Assembly: GCA_001485605.1 (NCBI GenBank)
Contig: FAON01000014.1
Location: 59,483-123,482, forward strand
Origin: Candidatus Kryptobacter tengchongensis
GTDB taxonomy: Bacteria > Bacteroidota > Ignavibacteria > Kryptoniales > Kryptoniaceae
Reading direction: 5' to 3'
DNA: 64,000 bases
Below are positions 10,483 through 20,004 of this stretch, in pieces (position 1 is the stretch's first letter; each line of letters starts with the position of its first letter). The notes under the pieces are model-generated. The model did not search any database. It worked only from the letters and a program-made list of their open reading frames with translations, and was not told where the DNA came from. The position numbers were made by a program, and so were the translations under genes.

Positions 10483-11322
10483 ATGGATTTTCTACTTTTT
10501 CTTTCATTTCTTATCCTGGAATTGATCACGCAAATTCAAATTGAGGCGAAATTTCTTTTTAAATTTGGAAATCTGAATAATCCACGTGGTATATCGTTAA
10601 GCCCAACGGGTGAAGTTTATATCGCTGACACAGGTAATAACTCGGTGAAAAAATTTACAAAGGATGGGAAGTTAATCCGGGAAATATCAGGTTATGGTTG
10701 GGGTGAGCTTGAATTTGATCAACCATATGATGTTGACGCCGGAAGTGGGATTGCGATTTATGTGGCTGATTACAACAACCACAGGGTTCAAAGGTTTGAT
10801 AAAAATTTAAATTTCATCGCAACCTTGCAAGGTGAGTCAGATGGGGAGAGATTTTTTGGCTTTCCAAAATCCATAGCCCTTTCAAAATTTGGAGAAATTT
10901 TTATAATAGATGAAGAAAATTTAAGGTGCGTAAAAATTAACAAATTTAATAAAATTGAAAAAACTTTCGGTGGCATTGAGGCTGGCGCCGGTAAACTTAT
11001 AAAGCCAATTCAAATAGCAATCACATCCCAAAATCTGATATCTGTGCTTGATGAAAATTATGTTTTAATCTACGACTACTATGGAAATTTCTTGAGAAAG
11101 TTCGGAAATGAATACCTTAAAAATCCAACCGGGTTGTTCGCTGACTCGTTGATTTATGTCGCTGATGGGAATGATATTTTTGTGTTTGATACAAGGGGTA
11201 AGTTCATAGGAAAAATTCGCTCCGATGAGGAAATTTATGACATCGCTTGTCAAGGTTCTTTGCTTTACTGTCTTACGGAAAAGGAAGTTTTAGTTTATAA
11301 ATTGACATACCTTAAGAAATGA
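10483..11322 (+). CDS. NHL-repeat beta-propeller protein
   Basis: This 279-residue protein has an N-terminal hydrophobic segment and repeated NHL motifs: NPRGISLSPTGEVYIADTGN, then VKKFTKDGKLIREI, then DQPYDVDA...VADYNNHRVQRFDKN, with weaker blades to the end. NHL repeats form six-bladed propellers that bind proteins, RNA or ligands; the N-terminal hydrophobic stretch suggests a periplasmic or anchored protein. It lies 2 bp after the DUF5683 gene and overlaps the glycosyltransferase gene by 4 bp. No specific function can be assigned. Confidence 0.72.
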   Translation: MDFLLFLSFLILELITQIQIEAKFLFKFGNLNNPRGISLSPTGEVYIADTGNNSVKKFTKDGKLIREISGYGWGELEFDQPYDVDAGSGIAIYVADYNNHRVQRFDKNLNFIATLQGESDGERFFGFPKSIALSKFGEIFIIDEENLRCVKINKFNKIEKTFGGIEAGAGKLIKPIQIAITSQNLISVLDENYVLIYDYYGNFLRKFGNEYLKNPTGLFADSLIYVADGNDIFVFDTRGKFIGKIRSDEEIYDIACQGSLLYCLTEKEVLVYKLTYLKK

Positions 11323-12536
11323 GAAAAATTAATCTTGTCATAGTTCCATACAACGATTTTTTGAAGGGGAGAATTTACGGGTTTAGAAGCAGAGATCAGC
11401 ATTTGTTTCTTGAAATCGTAAGAGATGAAAGGATAGATAAGGTTGTCATTGTTGAACGACCACGTTCAATGTTGAATTTTTTTCAAGCATTGAAATTTAA
11501 AATTAGTGGAGGTGAAAAGTCAGTTGTTAATGTGAGTGGTTTAGGGGAGAAAATTTTTATTTTTGAATTTTTTACTGTTGGTTTGGAGCAGGTAAAGTTG
11601 AAACATCTGTGGTTTGACAAAGTTTATGGAAGTGAAAAGTTTATTGAAAAGTTTCATGATTTGCTAAAGCAACTTGGGTTTGCAGATTTCTCGGTTATTT
11701 CGTTTAACCCATTCGCTAATAAATTTGTTGAGGCGATAAAACCAAAGGTTTTCGCTTTTGATGTTATGGATAACTTTTGTTTTCATCCCGAATTTAAAAA
11801 TTTGAAAAAATACATCTTTGAAAGTTTTGAATGGATTTCGTCAAAGTCGGATTTAATTTTTTGTGTGAATGAGAATATAAAAAATTTTTTTCTTGAGAAT
11901 TATCCGCTCTCAAATGGGAAAATTTTCGTTTTGCCAAATGGGGTTGATGAAAATTTAAACTTTGATGGGGTCATCCCTGAAGATATTAGAAAAATTAAAA
12001 ATCCAAGAATTGGCTATGTTGGCGTCATTTCAGATAGAATTGACTTTGAACTTGTAGAGCGTATAGCAAAGGAAAGAAAAAATTACAACTTTATATTTGT
12101 TGGCGGTAAGTATGGCAATGTCAGCAGGATGATCAGAAAATTGAAAAGAAATCAAAACATTTATTTCATTGGTGATAAACATTACAGTGATCTTTCACGC
12201 TATATAGGTTCATTTGATGTTTGCATTGTCCCCCACAAAGTCAACGAATTCACACTTTCAAATGACCCGATGAAAATTTACGAGTACATATATTTGGGTA
12301 AACCTATCGTTGCGACGAAGATAAGCATACAAAGCAGGCTGGTTGATTCCGTTTTTATCGCTGGTGATGAGATGGAGTTTTTAAAATATCTTGATATGGG
12401 GGTTGAACTTGCGAAGGATGAAAATTTTGTAAAAAGGCAGAGGGAAACGATAAAAAGTGATATGTTTTGGAGGGAAAAAGCAAGATTTATCGTTGATGAA
12501 ATCTATGCAAGACAAAATTTAATGTGCGAAGGTTAA
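11319..12536 (+). CDS. GT-B glycosyltransferase, family 4-like
   Basis: The 405-residue protein is probably cytoplasmic or membrane-associated. The C-terminal half has group 1 features: PNGVDENL, IGYVGVISDRIDFELVERIA, and the nucleotide-sugar-binding EYIYLGKPIVAT with the preceding DPMKIYE Glu motif. The N-terminal half is divergent, resembling TuaH-type enzymes. It probably transfers a sugar to an envelope glycan; donor and acceptor cannot be read from the sequence. It overlaps the NHL gene by 4 bp and closes the run that begins at parA. Confidence 0.75.
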   Translation: MRKINLVIVPYNDFLKGRIYGFRSRDQHLFLEIVRDERIDKVVIVERPRSMLNFFQALKFKISGGEKSVVNVSGLGEKIFIFEFFTVGLEQVKLKHLWFDKVYGSEKFIEKFHDLLKQLGFADFSVISFNPFANKFVEAIKPKVFAFDVMDNFCFHPEFKNLKKYIFESFEWISSKSDLIFCVNENIKNFFLENYPLSNGKIFVLPNGVDENLNFDGVIPEDIRKIKNPRIGYVGVISDRIDFELVERIAKERKNYNFIFVGGKYGNVSRMIRKLKRNQNIYFIGDKHYSDLSRYIGSFDVCIVPHKVNEFTLSNDPMKIYEYIYLGKPIVATKISIQSRLVDSVFIAGDEMEFLKYLDMGVELAKDENFVKRQRETIKSDMFWREKARFIVDEIYARQNLMCEG

Positions 12537-12599
12537 TTTTTCAGGCTTGATTTTTGTTCAAACCTATATTTAAATTTAATAAAAAAGTGATCTCGCCGT

Positions 12600-14180
12600 A
12601 TGTTTATGCGACTTATACTTTATCTTCTCACTTTAAGTGTTTATCTTTTTTCACAGGGGTTTGAGTATGATTATCTTATTCAGGGGGCGAGGATAATTGA
12701 CGGAACGGGTGCACCGTGGTTTGTTGGGGATGTTGGAATAAAGGATGATAAAATTGTTGATGTTGGTTTTAAACTTGATAAAAACAAGGCAAAGAGGGTT
12801 ATAAACGCTGATGGTTTATATCTTGCTCCGGGATTTATTGATATTCACTCACACGCAAGGGGTGGGTTGATGTTTGAGCCGACAATGGAGAATTTACTTA
12901 GGCAGGGGATCACAACCGTAATTGAAGGAAATGATGGCTCTTCGCCTTTGCCTTTAAGAATTGCATTTGAGGAATTTGGAAAGTTACCTCTTGGAGCAAA
13001 CATTGGCTTTTTCATCGGGCATGGAACAGTGAGGGATTCAATCATGGGGTGGGAAAACAGGAAACCGACAAAGGAAGAACTTAACAAGATGAAGAAACTT
13101 GTTGAAGAAGCGATGAAGGAAGGTGCTTTCGGATTGTCAACAGGGCTCATCTATCCACCGGGTTCTTTTGGAGATACTGACGAAATAATTGAGCTTGCAA
13201 AAGTTGCTTCAGAATTTGGCGGAATTTACATAACCCATATGAGAAATGAATCAAATAAAATACTTGATGCAATTGAGGAGGCGATAAAAATTGGTAAAGA
13301 GGCAAAAATTCCTGTTCAAATTACCCATCACAAAATAGTTGGTCGTGCAAATTGGGGAATGAGTTTAAGAACCTTGTTAAGGATTGAAAGAGCAAGGGAA
13401 GAAGGGATTGATATAACTCTTGATCAATATCCCTATACAGCAACACACACAGGGATAACTGTGTTGATCCCAGGGTGGGCGATGGAAGGTGGAAATGAGA
13501 AACTTCTTGAGAGGCTGAAAAATCCAGAGTTGAGACAATTAATCAAACAAGGCATAATTGAAAATATGAAAAGCGATCGGGGAAGTGGTGACCCAGCAAA
13601 CATTCAAATTGGAAGTTGTAGATGGAAACCTGAATATCAGGGCAAAACACTTGCTCAAATTTTAAAAGAGAAAAATCTTGAACCGAACTTTGAAAACGCA
13701 AGTGAGCTTGTAATTGAAATAGTTGAAAATGGTGGTTCAACGGCAATTTATCATTCCCTTAATGAAGAAGATTTACAAAGGATTATGCGGTTTCCATGGA
13801 CGATGATTGCAACAGATGGTGGCGTTGCAAAGCCAGGAATGGGATTTCCACACCCGAGAACATATGGGACATTTCCAAGAGTTATTTCAAAATATGTTAG
13901 AGAGCTTGGTCTGTTAACTCTTGAAGAAGCTATAAGAAAGATGACTTCTCTACCAGCGTTGAGGTTGAAGCTTTTTAAAAGAGGTTTAATAAGACCGGGT
14001 TATTACGCTGATATTGTTGTCTTTGATTATAAAAAGTTTAAAGATAAAGCAACATTTGAAAATCCACACCAATACTCTGAAGGTGTTGTTTATTTATGGG
14101 TCAATGGGGTTTTAACAATTGATAATGAGGAGCTGACGGGAAAAACAGGTGGTAGAATTTTGAAACGAGGTGAAAGTTAA
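12600..14180 (+). CDS. Exported amidohydrolase, N-acyl-D-amino-acid deacylase family
   Basis: The protein has 526 residues with a signal peptide (...YLFSQG). The body is D-aminoacylase-like: LIQGARIIDGTGAPW, APGFIDIHSHARGG with metal ligands His83 and His85, then SFGDTDEIIELAKVA, and a conserved metal Asp in TMIATDGGVAKPG. In canonical D-aminoacylases the segment after the third strand reads GNCG, whose Cys binds zinc; here it is EGNDGSSP with Asp at 112. The metal centre therefore differs and the substrate may not be an N-acyl-D-amino acid. It stands 63 bp after the glycosyltransferase gene with no strong promoter. Confidence 0.78.
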   Translation: MFMRLILYLLTLSVYLFSQGFEYDYLIQGARIIDGTGAPWFVGDVGIKDDKIVDVGFKLDKNKAKRVINADGLYLAPGFIDIHSHARGGLMFEPTMENLLRQGITTVIEGNDGSSPLPLRIAFEEFGKLPLGANIGFFIGHGTVRDSIMGWENRKPTKEELNKMKKLVEEAMKEGAFGLSTGLIYPPGSFGDTDEIIELAKVASEFGGIYITHMRNESNKILDAIEEAIKIGKEAKIPVQITHHKIVGRANWGMSLRTLLRIERAREEGIDITLDQYPYTATHTGITVLIPGWAMEGGNEKLLERLKNPELRQLIKQGIIENMKSDRGSGDPANIQIGSCRWKPEYQGKTLAQILKEKNLEPNFENASELVIEIVENGGSTAIYHSLNEEDLQRIMRFPWTMIATDGGVAKPGMGFPHPRTYGTFPRVISKYVRELGLLTLEEAIRKMTSLPALRLKLFKRGLIRPGYYADIVVFDYKKFKDKATFENPHQYSEGVVYLWVNGVLTIDNEELTGKTGGRILKRGES

Positions 14181-14237
14181 AATGGGAATTAGTTGGCAGA
14201 TTTTTTAAATTAAACAAAAACAAAGTTAATTCTTTAA

Positions 14238-15083
14238 ATGAAGCATACTGTGGCGGTTGCACAAATTGACTGTGTTCTTGGGGATCTGAAAAGAAACATT
14301 GAAAAACATATCTATTATATTCAGCAAGCGGTGAAAGAAAACGCTAAGTTAATTTTATTTCCCGAACTCAGCTTAACAGGTTATACCTTACGTGACATAA
14401 ATGTTGAAATTGCTGTTAATCCATTTAAATCCAATGCACTTGATGATTTAAAGAAATTAAGCAAGGAGATAATCATAATTGCTGGGGGTGTTGAAGAAGG
14501 GGAAAATTATGGCATTTATAACTCTGCGTTCGTTTTTGAAGATGGCGAGATAAAGCACATTCACAGGAAAATTTATCCTCCGACTTATGGGATGTTTGAA
14601 GAAATGCGATATTTTTCAAATGGGAACGAAGTTCGTGCTTTTGATACCAAAATTGGACGGCTTGGTGTTTTGATATGTGAGGACTTGTGGCATATTTCAC
14701 TTCCTTATTTACTTGCGATTGATGGAGCAACCGTGATAGCAGGGCTTGCTGCAAGCCCAACTCGTATATCTGGGGATTCCGAAGAACTTTCAAACTACAA
14801 AATCAACTCAGAACATCACAAAACCTATGCACGTTTGCTAAGCCTTTATCTTCTTTTCAGTAATCGGGTTGGATATGAAGATGGCGTTAATTTCTGGGGA
14901 GGTTCAGAAGTTGTGAACTCAGATGGTGAGGTTGTCTCAGTGGCAAAATTTTTTGAAGAAGATTTAATTTTTGCAGAGATTGATTTTAACACAATAAAAA
15001 GGTCAAGACAATTTTCAAGACACTTCATTGATGAAAACCCTTTTCTCGTTGAGCGAGAAATTAGAAGGATTTTAAAATTATAA
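14238..15083 (+). CDS. Nitrilase-superfamily carbon-nitrogen hydrolase
   Basis: The 281-residue single-domain protein shows the whole catalytic triad: Glu43 in FPELSLTGY, Lys111 in HRKIYPPTYG and Cys147 in LICEDLWH. The LTGYxxRD and YPPTYGMFEE segments resemble the glutaminase domain of glutamine-dependent NAD synthetases, but no synthetase domain is attached. It is probably a cytoplasmic amidase. It could supply ammonia to a separate NadE, or hydrolyse a small amide in a salvage route; neither can be decided here. A minus-strand gene converges on it from the right. Confidence 0.82.
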   Translation: MKHTVAVAQIDCVLGDLKRNIEKHIYYIQQAVKENAKLILFPELSLTGYTLRDINVEIAVNPFKSNALDDLKKLSKEIIIIAGGVEEGENYGIYNSAFVFEDGEIKHIHRKIYPPTYGMFEEMRYFSNGNEVRAFDTKIGRLGVLICEDLWHISLPYLLAIDGATVIAGLAASPTRISGDSEELSNYKINSEHHKTYARLLSLYLLFSNRVGYEDGVNFWGGSEVVNSDGEVVSVAKFFEEDLIFAEIDFNTIKRSRQFSRHFIDENPFLVEREIRRILKL

Positions 15084-15109
15084 AAAAGGCGCAGGCATTG
15101 ATGCCTGCG
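15082..15109 (-). terminator. Intrinsic terminator of the 15.1-19 kb minus-strand genes
   Basis: A perfect inverted repeat (CGCAGGCAT / ATGCCTGCG, 15090-15109) lies between two convergent genes. On the minus strand the stem is followed by a run of six T (15082-15087), the usual rho-independent arrangement for the gene ending at 15120. On the plus strand no T run follows, so it serves mainly the minus strand. Confidence 0.75.
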
Positions 15110-15119
15110 TCAGCTTCAT

Positions 15120-16859
15120 TTAAAACTTTAATCTTAGCTCGGTTGCAACCGAGAAATGTCTTAAATCACCCCCAGCCATAACTTCATTTAAATGCCCTGT
15201 TGCTATATTAAATTCCAAAAATGGAAGATTTATACCTGTCCCAACTGAAAGAGCAAATCCCTCAAATCCACCAAGCGATATTCCAGCTCTTAATGGCAGT
15301 AGATTGATTAATCTCCATTCAAGCCCAAGTGCAAATTTGGGGCTTTTGAAACTTATTTGTTCATTTCCAATCGGTTGGAAATAATCAGCTGAAATGAGCA
15401 TTCTTCCTGGGAAAAATGGAAGGAATATCTTTAAATCTGTTGCCACACCAAATCTTATCGCTGTTGGCAAACCAGTTGAGAAACTTTCATATTTTTTCCT
15501 ATCAGGGCTCTTAACATAATTTTCAAAACTTTCTCTTAAACTGTCTAACTTTTCCTGAGTTGTATAGCCTGTAAATTTAAACATGGTATCCCCTGAAGTT
15601 ATAACTGCATTTTTTGTCCAATTAACCGAGCCAATATCGGTTATGCTTATCCCGGCGGTGAACAGCCCAAGGATTTCTGCGCTTGCTCCGATATCAAATC
15701 CAATTCCTGTCCCAGCAGGGGTTGGGAAAGGTTTAAAATTAGCTTCTTTGTCTGGGTCAAGGAAATCAACGCCTGCTCTTTTAATAAGTCCACTCATTTT
15801 AGCCGTAATTTCATAGCCCCTTGAGGAATCAGCCGTTTCAAATGTGAAGTTAAGTTTATCCGTTCCAACATAACCAAAACCTTGAATATATTTTACGCCG
15901 ATCCCAACATTTATATTTTTAACAGCAATTAGATCAACAGGAAGTTTTGTTCCAAATGAAGCTGAAAATTCTCTCATCCATGTCCCGTTGATTCCAAGGT
16001 TATATGAGTAGACCGAACCCGGGGGATTTCCATATAGTGCAAACTCCATAAATTCTCTCGGTATACCAAATTTTGATATAATTCTTTCTCTCATTCCAAG
16101 GGCTACCCCGATCCTTTTGATGCTAAATGCAATGCTTAATATCTTAACATCAACTTGCGACATCAAAGTGCCTGGATTTTCTCTAAAAGAGTCAAGTATT
16201 TTCCTCTTGTCAGCGTCTGTTAAATGTTTTGGCACTTTTTCCCCAGCGCTGTCAACCCCAGTAAAATAGTCAAGATAAAGATTATAACTCAAAAAGTTCA
16301 TCCCAACGCCAACTCCAATTTGTGGAATTAAGCTCAAGGTAAATCCACTGTTGTCGTTATAGATTATCGGTTTTTGTTCTTTGATATCAAAACCGATCTC
16401 ACTAAAATCAATTGTTTTTTCTTCTTTCGTTTCTTTTCTTGAAATTTTAATTGTCCCGCTGATTACAGAGTTTGCATTAACTCTAAATTTATTTATCACA
16501 AGTGTTTCATATCCTTTTTGGGTCACGATAACCACATAATTTCCCGGGGGGACATTTTTAATTGAAAATTCACCACTAAAATTTGCCCTTGATGTTAAGT
16601 TTAGCTTTTTAATGGTGATTTGTGCCCCTGGAACTGGCTGTTTTGTTTCTGCATCAATAATTCTACCTTTGATCTCTGATCCCTTTGCAATTCCCATATA
16701 AGCGAGCAAAGCTGGGTTTATCCCAATTGCATCAATTGTTCTGCTTGTTGCAGTTGTTGCTCCAGCCATTCCAAGACCACGAACGTTTGACTTATCATCC
16801 CCGCTATGTGCGATTGTAAAAAAGAGTGCCAGCAATAAAATTAATGTTCTAAACCTCAT
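15120..16859 (-). CDS. Outer-membrane barrel with an N-terminal carboxypeptidase-regulatory-like insert
   Basis: The 579-residue protein has a signal peptide (...TIAHSGD), then the start of a PorV/FadL-like barrel (VRGLGMAGATTATS...INPALLAYMG). At about 60-145 comes a beta-sandwich of the carboxypeptidase-D regulatory type (GRIIDAETKQPVPGAQITI ... GEFSIKNVPPGNYVVIV), after which barrel strands resume to the end (LRLKF). The inserted sandwich right after the first barrel segment is unusual. The terminal Phe is typical of BAM-assembled barrels. It is the second gene of a two-gene unit, 13 bp downstream of a large lipoprotein gene. The function is unknown. Confidence 0.75.
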   Translation of the reverse strand: MRFRTLILLLALFFTIAHSGDDKSNVRGLGMAGATTATSRTIDAIGINPALLAYMGIAKGSEIKGRIIDAETKQPVPGAQITIKKLNLTSRANFSGEFSIKNVPPGNYVVIVTQKGYETLVINKFRVNANSVISGTIKISRKETKEEKTIDFSEIGFDIKEQKPIIYNDNSGFTLSLIPQIGVGVGMNFLSYNLYLDYFTGVDSAGEKVPKHLTDADKRKILDSFRENPGTLMSQVDVKILSIAFSIKRIGVALGMRERIISKFGIPREFMEFALYGNPPGSVYSYNLGINGTWMREFSASFGTKLPVDLIAVKNINVGIGVKYIQGFGYVGTDKLNFTFETADSSRGYEITAKMSGLIKRAGVDFLDPDKEANFKPFPTPAGTGIGFDIGASAEILGLFTAGISITDIGSVNWTKNAVITSGDTMFKFTGYTTQEKLDSLRESFENYVKSPDRKKYESFSTGLPTAIRFGVATDLKIFLPFFPGRMLISADYFQPIGNEQISFKSPKFALGLEWRLINLLPLRAGISLGGFEGFALSVGTGINLPFLEFNIATGHLNEVMAGGDLRHFSVATELRLKF

Positions 16860-16872
16860 TTTCTATCCTTTT

Positions 16873-18960
16873 TTATTTGTTTGAAATTTCAACTTTATAG
16901 TTTAATCTGCCGTAGATTTTGACTTTGATTGAGTCGGTTGTTCTGAATTTAACCACCCTTCCATTTTCAGCTGTTGCAAGCAAAATAAGTGAGCGAATAA
17001 ACTTCATATTTTTCAACTTTTGAATTTCATCTTTTTCAAGTTCTATAACATTTGTGAATTTTGATGTTCCCACTGAAAAACCATCGTTACCAATGGGTGC
17101 TGATGGAATTGTAAAATTGTTGGTCTTTGGAATTGCAATAAGCGAATCCATAACGAAACCCAAAATTGTCGCTCTAAATTTTAATTCAACTCCAAGCCCA
17201 TTCTCAACCTCAACGAACAACTTTCCATAATTCATCTTATCAAGTTCTTTTTTCGTTTCATCTGAAAGTTCTTCAACTTCGCTTGTATCTCTAAGTTCAG
17301 CATTTGAAATACCAAAGCTAGCCGGAAAACTTATTGTTATTGAGCCATAGATTGAATCTTTTGATGAAACTTGACCAGCTTCATAATTTGGATTAAGAAA
17401 AGCAAAACCAGTTACGAAAAGAGAATCTGGAAGTTCTCCATCTCCGCTCGTAAATGAGTTGATGAAATTTACTATATTGCTATTATTTTTGTCAAGAATT
17501 ATTCTGTGTGATGTTCCAGAAAATCTTCGCTGGTCAATTGGGATTTCAAGTGAGTCAACTTTTCCAGTTTTTGTATTCTTGGCTTTTACCTTTAAATTCA
17601 TATCAAATGTAAACTGTGCCGTTTTTACTAAATTCAGCTCAACCCGAATATCGTCAAGCCTCAAACTACCTTTAAATTTCTCTCTATAATCCTTAAGTCC
17701 GGCAAGATTTACTTTTTGCTCTTCAAAATTAATTTCTGTTGGCTTAACTTTACCTGAGATTGATTCAATGACGAGATTTGATAAACTTATCTCTGCTGAA
17801 AGACCATCATTCTTTGTTATCGTTCTGAACTCATCCCTTGTATCTTCAGTAAGAACCTCAACACGATATGAAATTTTATTTGAGAGATTGCCAATAAGTT
17901 TATAATCGCCAAGGTTTATATTTTGTTCAACGATATTATTGGGCGAATTTTTCCTCCCGATGTTAAGCGAGATTTGTAATGGTGAGTTGTCCGACTTTCT
18001 TTTAAAATTATAAAGTGTAAGGCTTCCGTTTAAACCAAGATCAATGTTGTTCGTAATTTTGATTTTCATTTGTCCACTTTTGAATACGAGTTGGTCTATC
18101 AAATTCGGCTGAGGTTCGTTTGGCTCAAGGACAAACGAGGTGTCAATCACAACGGGTTCTGTTTGGGTTGGAATTCGTGCGGTGGCTTGGGCGATGCTCA
18201 AATTTTCAAGCGAGCCAGAAACGGTAAGAAACATTTGGTTTATGTCAAGATAAACAGGCGTCCCCCCACTACCTGGTGAAAAGATTGTGGCTGTAAAACC
18301 AAGATTTGATGGCAAAGTTTTCCCAGCTAAATTTGCCTCAGCTGTTTTGGTTGAATTTGCGTCTACAGTGTCATTTTCAAATAAAGTGATAATTGGAGTT
18401 GAGGGATTGCTTTGAGCGTAAATTTTAAGCCCCCCTGGAAATATCAGTTTTACTGGAAGCCCGTTGGTCACTGTAATTTTTAAAACACCGCCATCAAAAG
18501 TTAGTGATTGAAAATTATCAAATGCGCTGAAATTTGTTGAAATTGTTTGACCCGGTGCGTTGGAAGGGATAATATAATTCCCTGGTGGTAAATTTGAAGA
18601 TAAAGCAGGGAAGATTTCATATGCTTTAATATTTGCGCTTATTGTCCCTGGGTTTTTGATCTCAAAATTTCCAAGTTGTGTTTGTGCCGAGGTTGAAATA
18701 TCCGAGATTTTTAAATTGTCACCAACAGTTGTTGCTTCAAGTTCGTTTGTTACGGAGTAATAAATTTGATTATTGCTCATTGTTTTAAAATGTGTCGTAT
18801 CTTTTTCAACAAGATCACCAAGTGTAAATGTTTTATCAAGAATTGGAACTGTTAAATCAACGTCCCAAGTTGGCAGAACAGGTTCTGATGGCTTTTCAAA
18901 ACAGCCATATAAAAAAATAAGAAAGGTTATTAAAGTGGAAAGAAAAATTATACCTCGCAT
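16873..18960 (-). CDS. Large lipoprotein of unknown function
   Basis: This 695-residue protein has a clear lipoprotein signal: a hydrophobic stretch ending LYGC with the lipidated Cys at 20. The remainder is beta-rich with many Asn, Thr and Pro residues and repeated segments such as LDKTFTLGDLVEKD and SIYGSITISFPASFG. I do not recognise a family. It begins with a good ribosome-binding site (GGAG) and is followed after 12 bp by the barrel gene, so barrel plus lipoprotein may form one outer-membrane unit. A weak promoter-like TTGCTT-N17-TAAAAC lies in the 75-bp upstream gap. Confidence 0.7.
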   Translation of the reverse strand: MRGIIFLSTLITFLIFLYGCFEKPSEPVLPTWDVDLTVPILDKTFTLGDLVEKDTTHFKTMSNNQIYYSVTNELEATTVGDNLKISDISTSAQTQLGNFEIKNPGTISANIKAYEIFPALSSNLPPGNYIIPSNAPGQTISTNFSAFDNFQSLTFDGGVLKITVTNGLPVKLIFPGGLKIYAQSNPSTPIITLFENDTVDANSTKTAEANLAGKTLPSNLGFTATIFSPGSGGTPVYLDINQMFLTVSGSLENLSIAQATARIPTQTEPVVIDTSFVLEPNEPQPNLIDQLVFKSGQMKIKITNNIDLGLNGSLTLYNFKRKSDNSPLQISLNIGRKNSPNNIVEQNINLGDYKLIGNLSNKISYRVEVLTEDTRDEFRTITKNDGLSAEISLSNLVIESISGKVKPTEINFEEQKVNLAGLKDYREKFKGSLRLDDIRVELNLVKTAQFTFDMNLKVKAKNTKTGKVDSLEIPIDQRRFSGTSHRIILDKNNSNIVNFINSFTSGDGELPDSLFVTGFAFLNPNYEAGQVSSKDSIYGSITISFPASFGISNAELRDTSEVEELSDETKKELDKMNYGKLFVEVENGLGVELKFRATILGFVMDSLIAIPKTNNFTIPSAPIGNDGFSVGTSKFTNVIELEKDEIQKLKNMKFIRSLILLATAENGRVVKFRTTDSIKVKIYGRLNYKVEISNK

Positions 18961-19035
18961 TTTTGCTCCAGTAAATTTGTTTTATGTTTACGATTTAAGT
19001 TAAGCAAAATTTTTAAGTTAGTGAAGTGATTTGAA

Positions 19036-20004
19036 TCACATTTCAACGAATGCCATTAAATGATTTTCTACTGATCTCGCAAGCGCCTCAAGATTATAAC
19101 CTCCCTCAAGAACGGATAAAATTTTACCATGTGAAAATTTTAATGCGATTTCATTTGTTAATTTAGTCATCATTTTAAATGCTTCCTCGGTGAGTTTCAT
19201 CCCAGCGAGGGGGTCATCTTGATGGGCGTCAAAGCCAGCGGAAATTATTATAAATTCAGGTTGAAACTTTTCAAGGGCAGGGGAGACTTCATTCCCAAAT
19301 ATTTTCAAATAATCTTCATCGTTTGACCCAGCTGGCATTGGAAAGTTTAAAGTGAACCCGTATCCTTTTCCGCTTCCCTTTTCTTCACGAGAGCCAGTTC
19401 CAGGATAAAATGGATATTGATGTAAACTTATATAAAGGACGCTTGGGTCCTCATAGAAAATTTCCTGTGTCCCGTTGCCATGATGAACATCCCAATCAAT
19501 TATTGCTACTTTCTCAACCCCGTAAGTTTCCTGTGCATATCTTCCTGCCACTGCAACATTATTAAAGAGACAAAATCCCATTACTCTTCTGCTCTCTGCA
19601 TGATGTCCTGGTGGTCTAACGGCGCAAAAGATCTTATCCAATTCTCCTTTAAAGATTTTATCAACACCTTCAAGCACGCCTGAAACGGCAAGCAAAGCAA
19701 CATCAAAAGAATCTTTGCTGACATAGGTATCTCCAAAATCAAGTAATCGGATCCCCTTCAAGATTGAAGTCCTTACAAATTCAAGATGACTTGGTTGATG
19801 AACCTTAAGTATCCACTTTTCCACATCATTTCTTAATTTTGGTGAAATCCATTCAATCTTCTCGCTCAAATTTGACTTTTTCAAGTGTTCAACGATTGCC
19901 ACCAGCCGTTCTTTTCTTTCAGGATGTCCAACACCTGTATCATGTTTGAGATAATCTTCGTGATAGATTAAACCTACTTTTTTCATTTTGTTTGAGAGTT
20001 TCAT
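19036..20004 (-). CDS. Histone-deacetylase-family protein (AcuC-like deacetylase)
   Basis: The enzyme has 322 residues from the chosen start. Signature segments are present: GVGHPERKERL, RPPGHHAESRRVMGFCLFNN with the catalytic His pair, DWDVHHGNGTQEIF with zinc ligands Asp and His, and SAGFDAHQDDPLAG with the third ligand. Bacterial members deacetylate acetylated proteins such as acetyl-CoA synthetase (AcuC) or acetylpolyamines; the substrate is unknown here. I chose the ATG at 20004 because it overlaps the upstream stop as ATGA; an ATG further upstream at 20067 would lie deep inside the neighbouring gene, and a third at 19986 is possible. It is coupled to the VKOR-like gene. Confidence 0.87.
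   Translation of the reverse strand: MKLSNKMKKVGLIYHEDYLKHDTGVGHPERKERLVAIVEHLKKSNLSEKIEWISPKLRNDVEKWILKVHQPSHLEFVRTSILKGIRLLDFGDTYVSKDSFDVALLAVSGVLEGVDKIFKGELDKIFCAVRPPGHHAESRRVMGFCLFNNVAVAGRYAQETYGVEKVAIIDWDVHHGNGTQEIFYEDPSVLYISLHQYPFYPGTGSREEKGSGKGYGFTLNFPMPAGSNDEDYLKIFGNEVSPALEKFQPEFIIISAGFDAHQDDPLAGMKLTEEAFKMMTKLTNEIALKFSHGKILSVLEGGYNLEALARSVENHLMAFVEM

Noticed and set aside
15090..15109. Palindrome resembling a REP element between convergent genes
   Set aside because: The stem CGCAGGCAT/ATGCCTGCG shares only its outer bases with the type A REP, has no GTAG foot, and is followed by a T run on the minus strand. It is an ordinary terminator.
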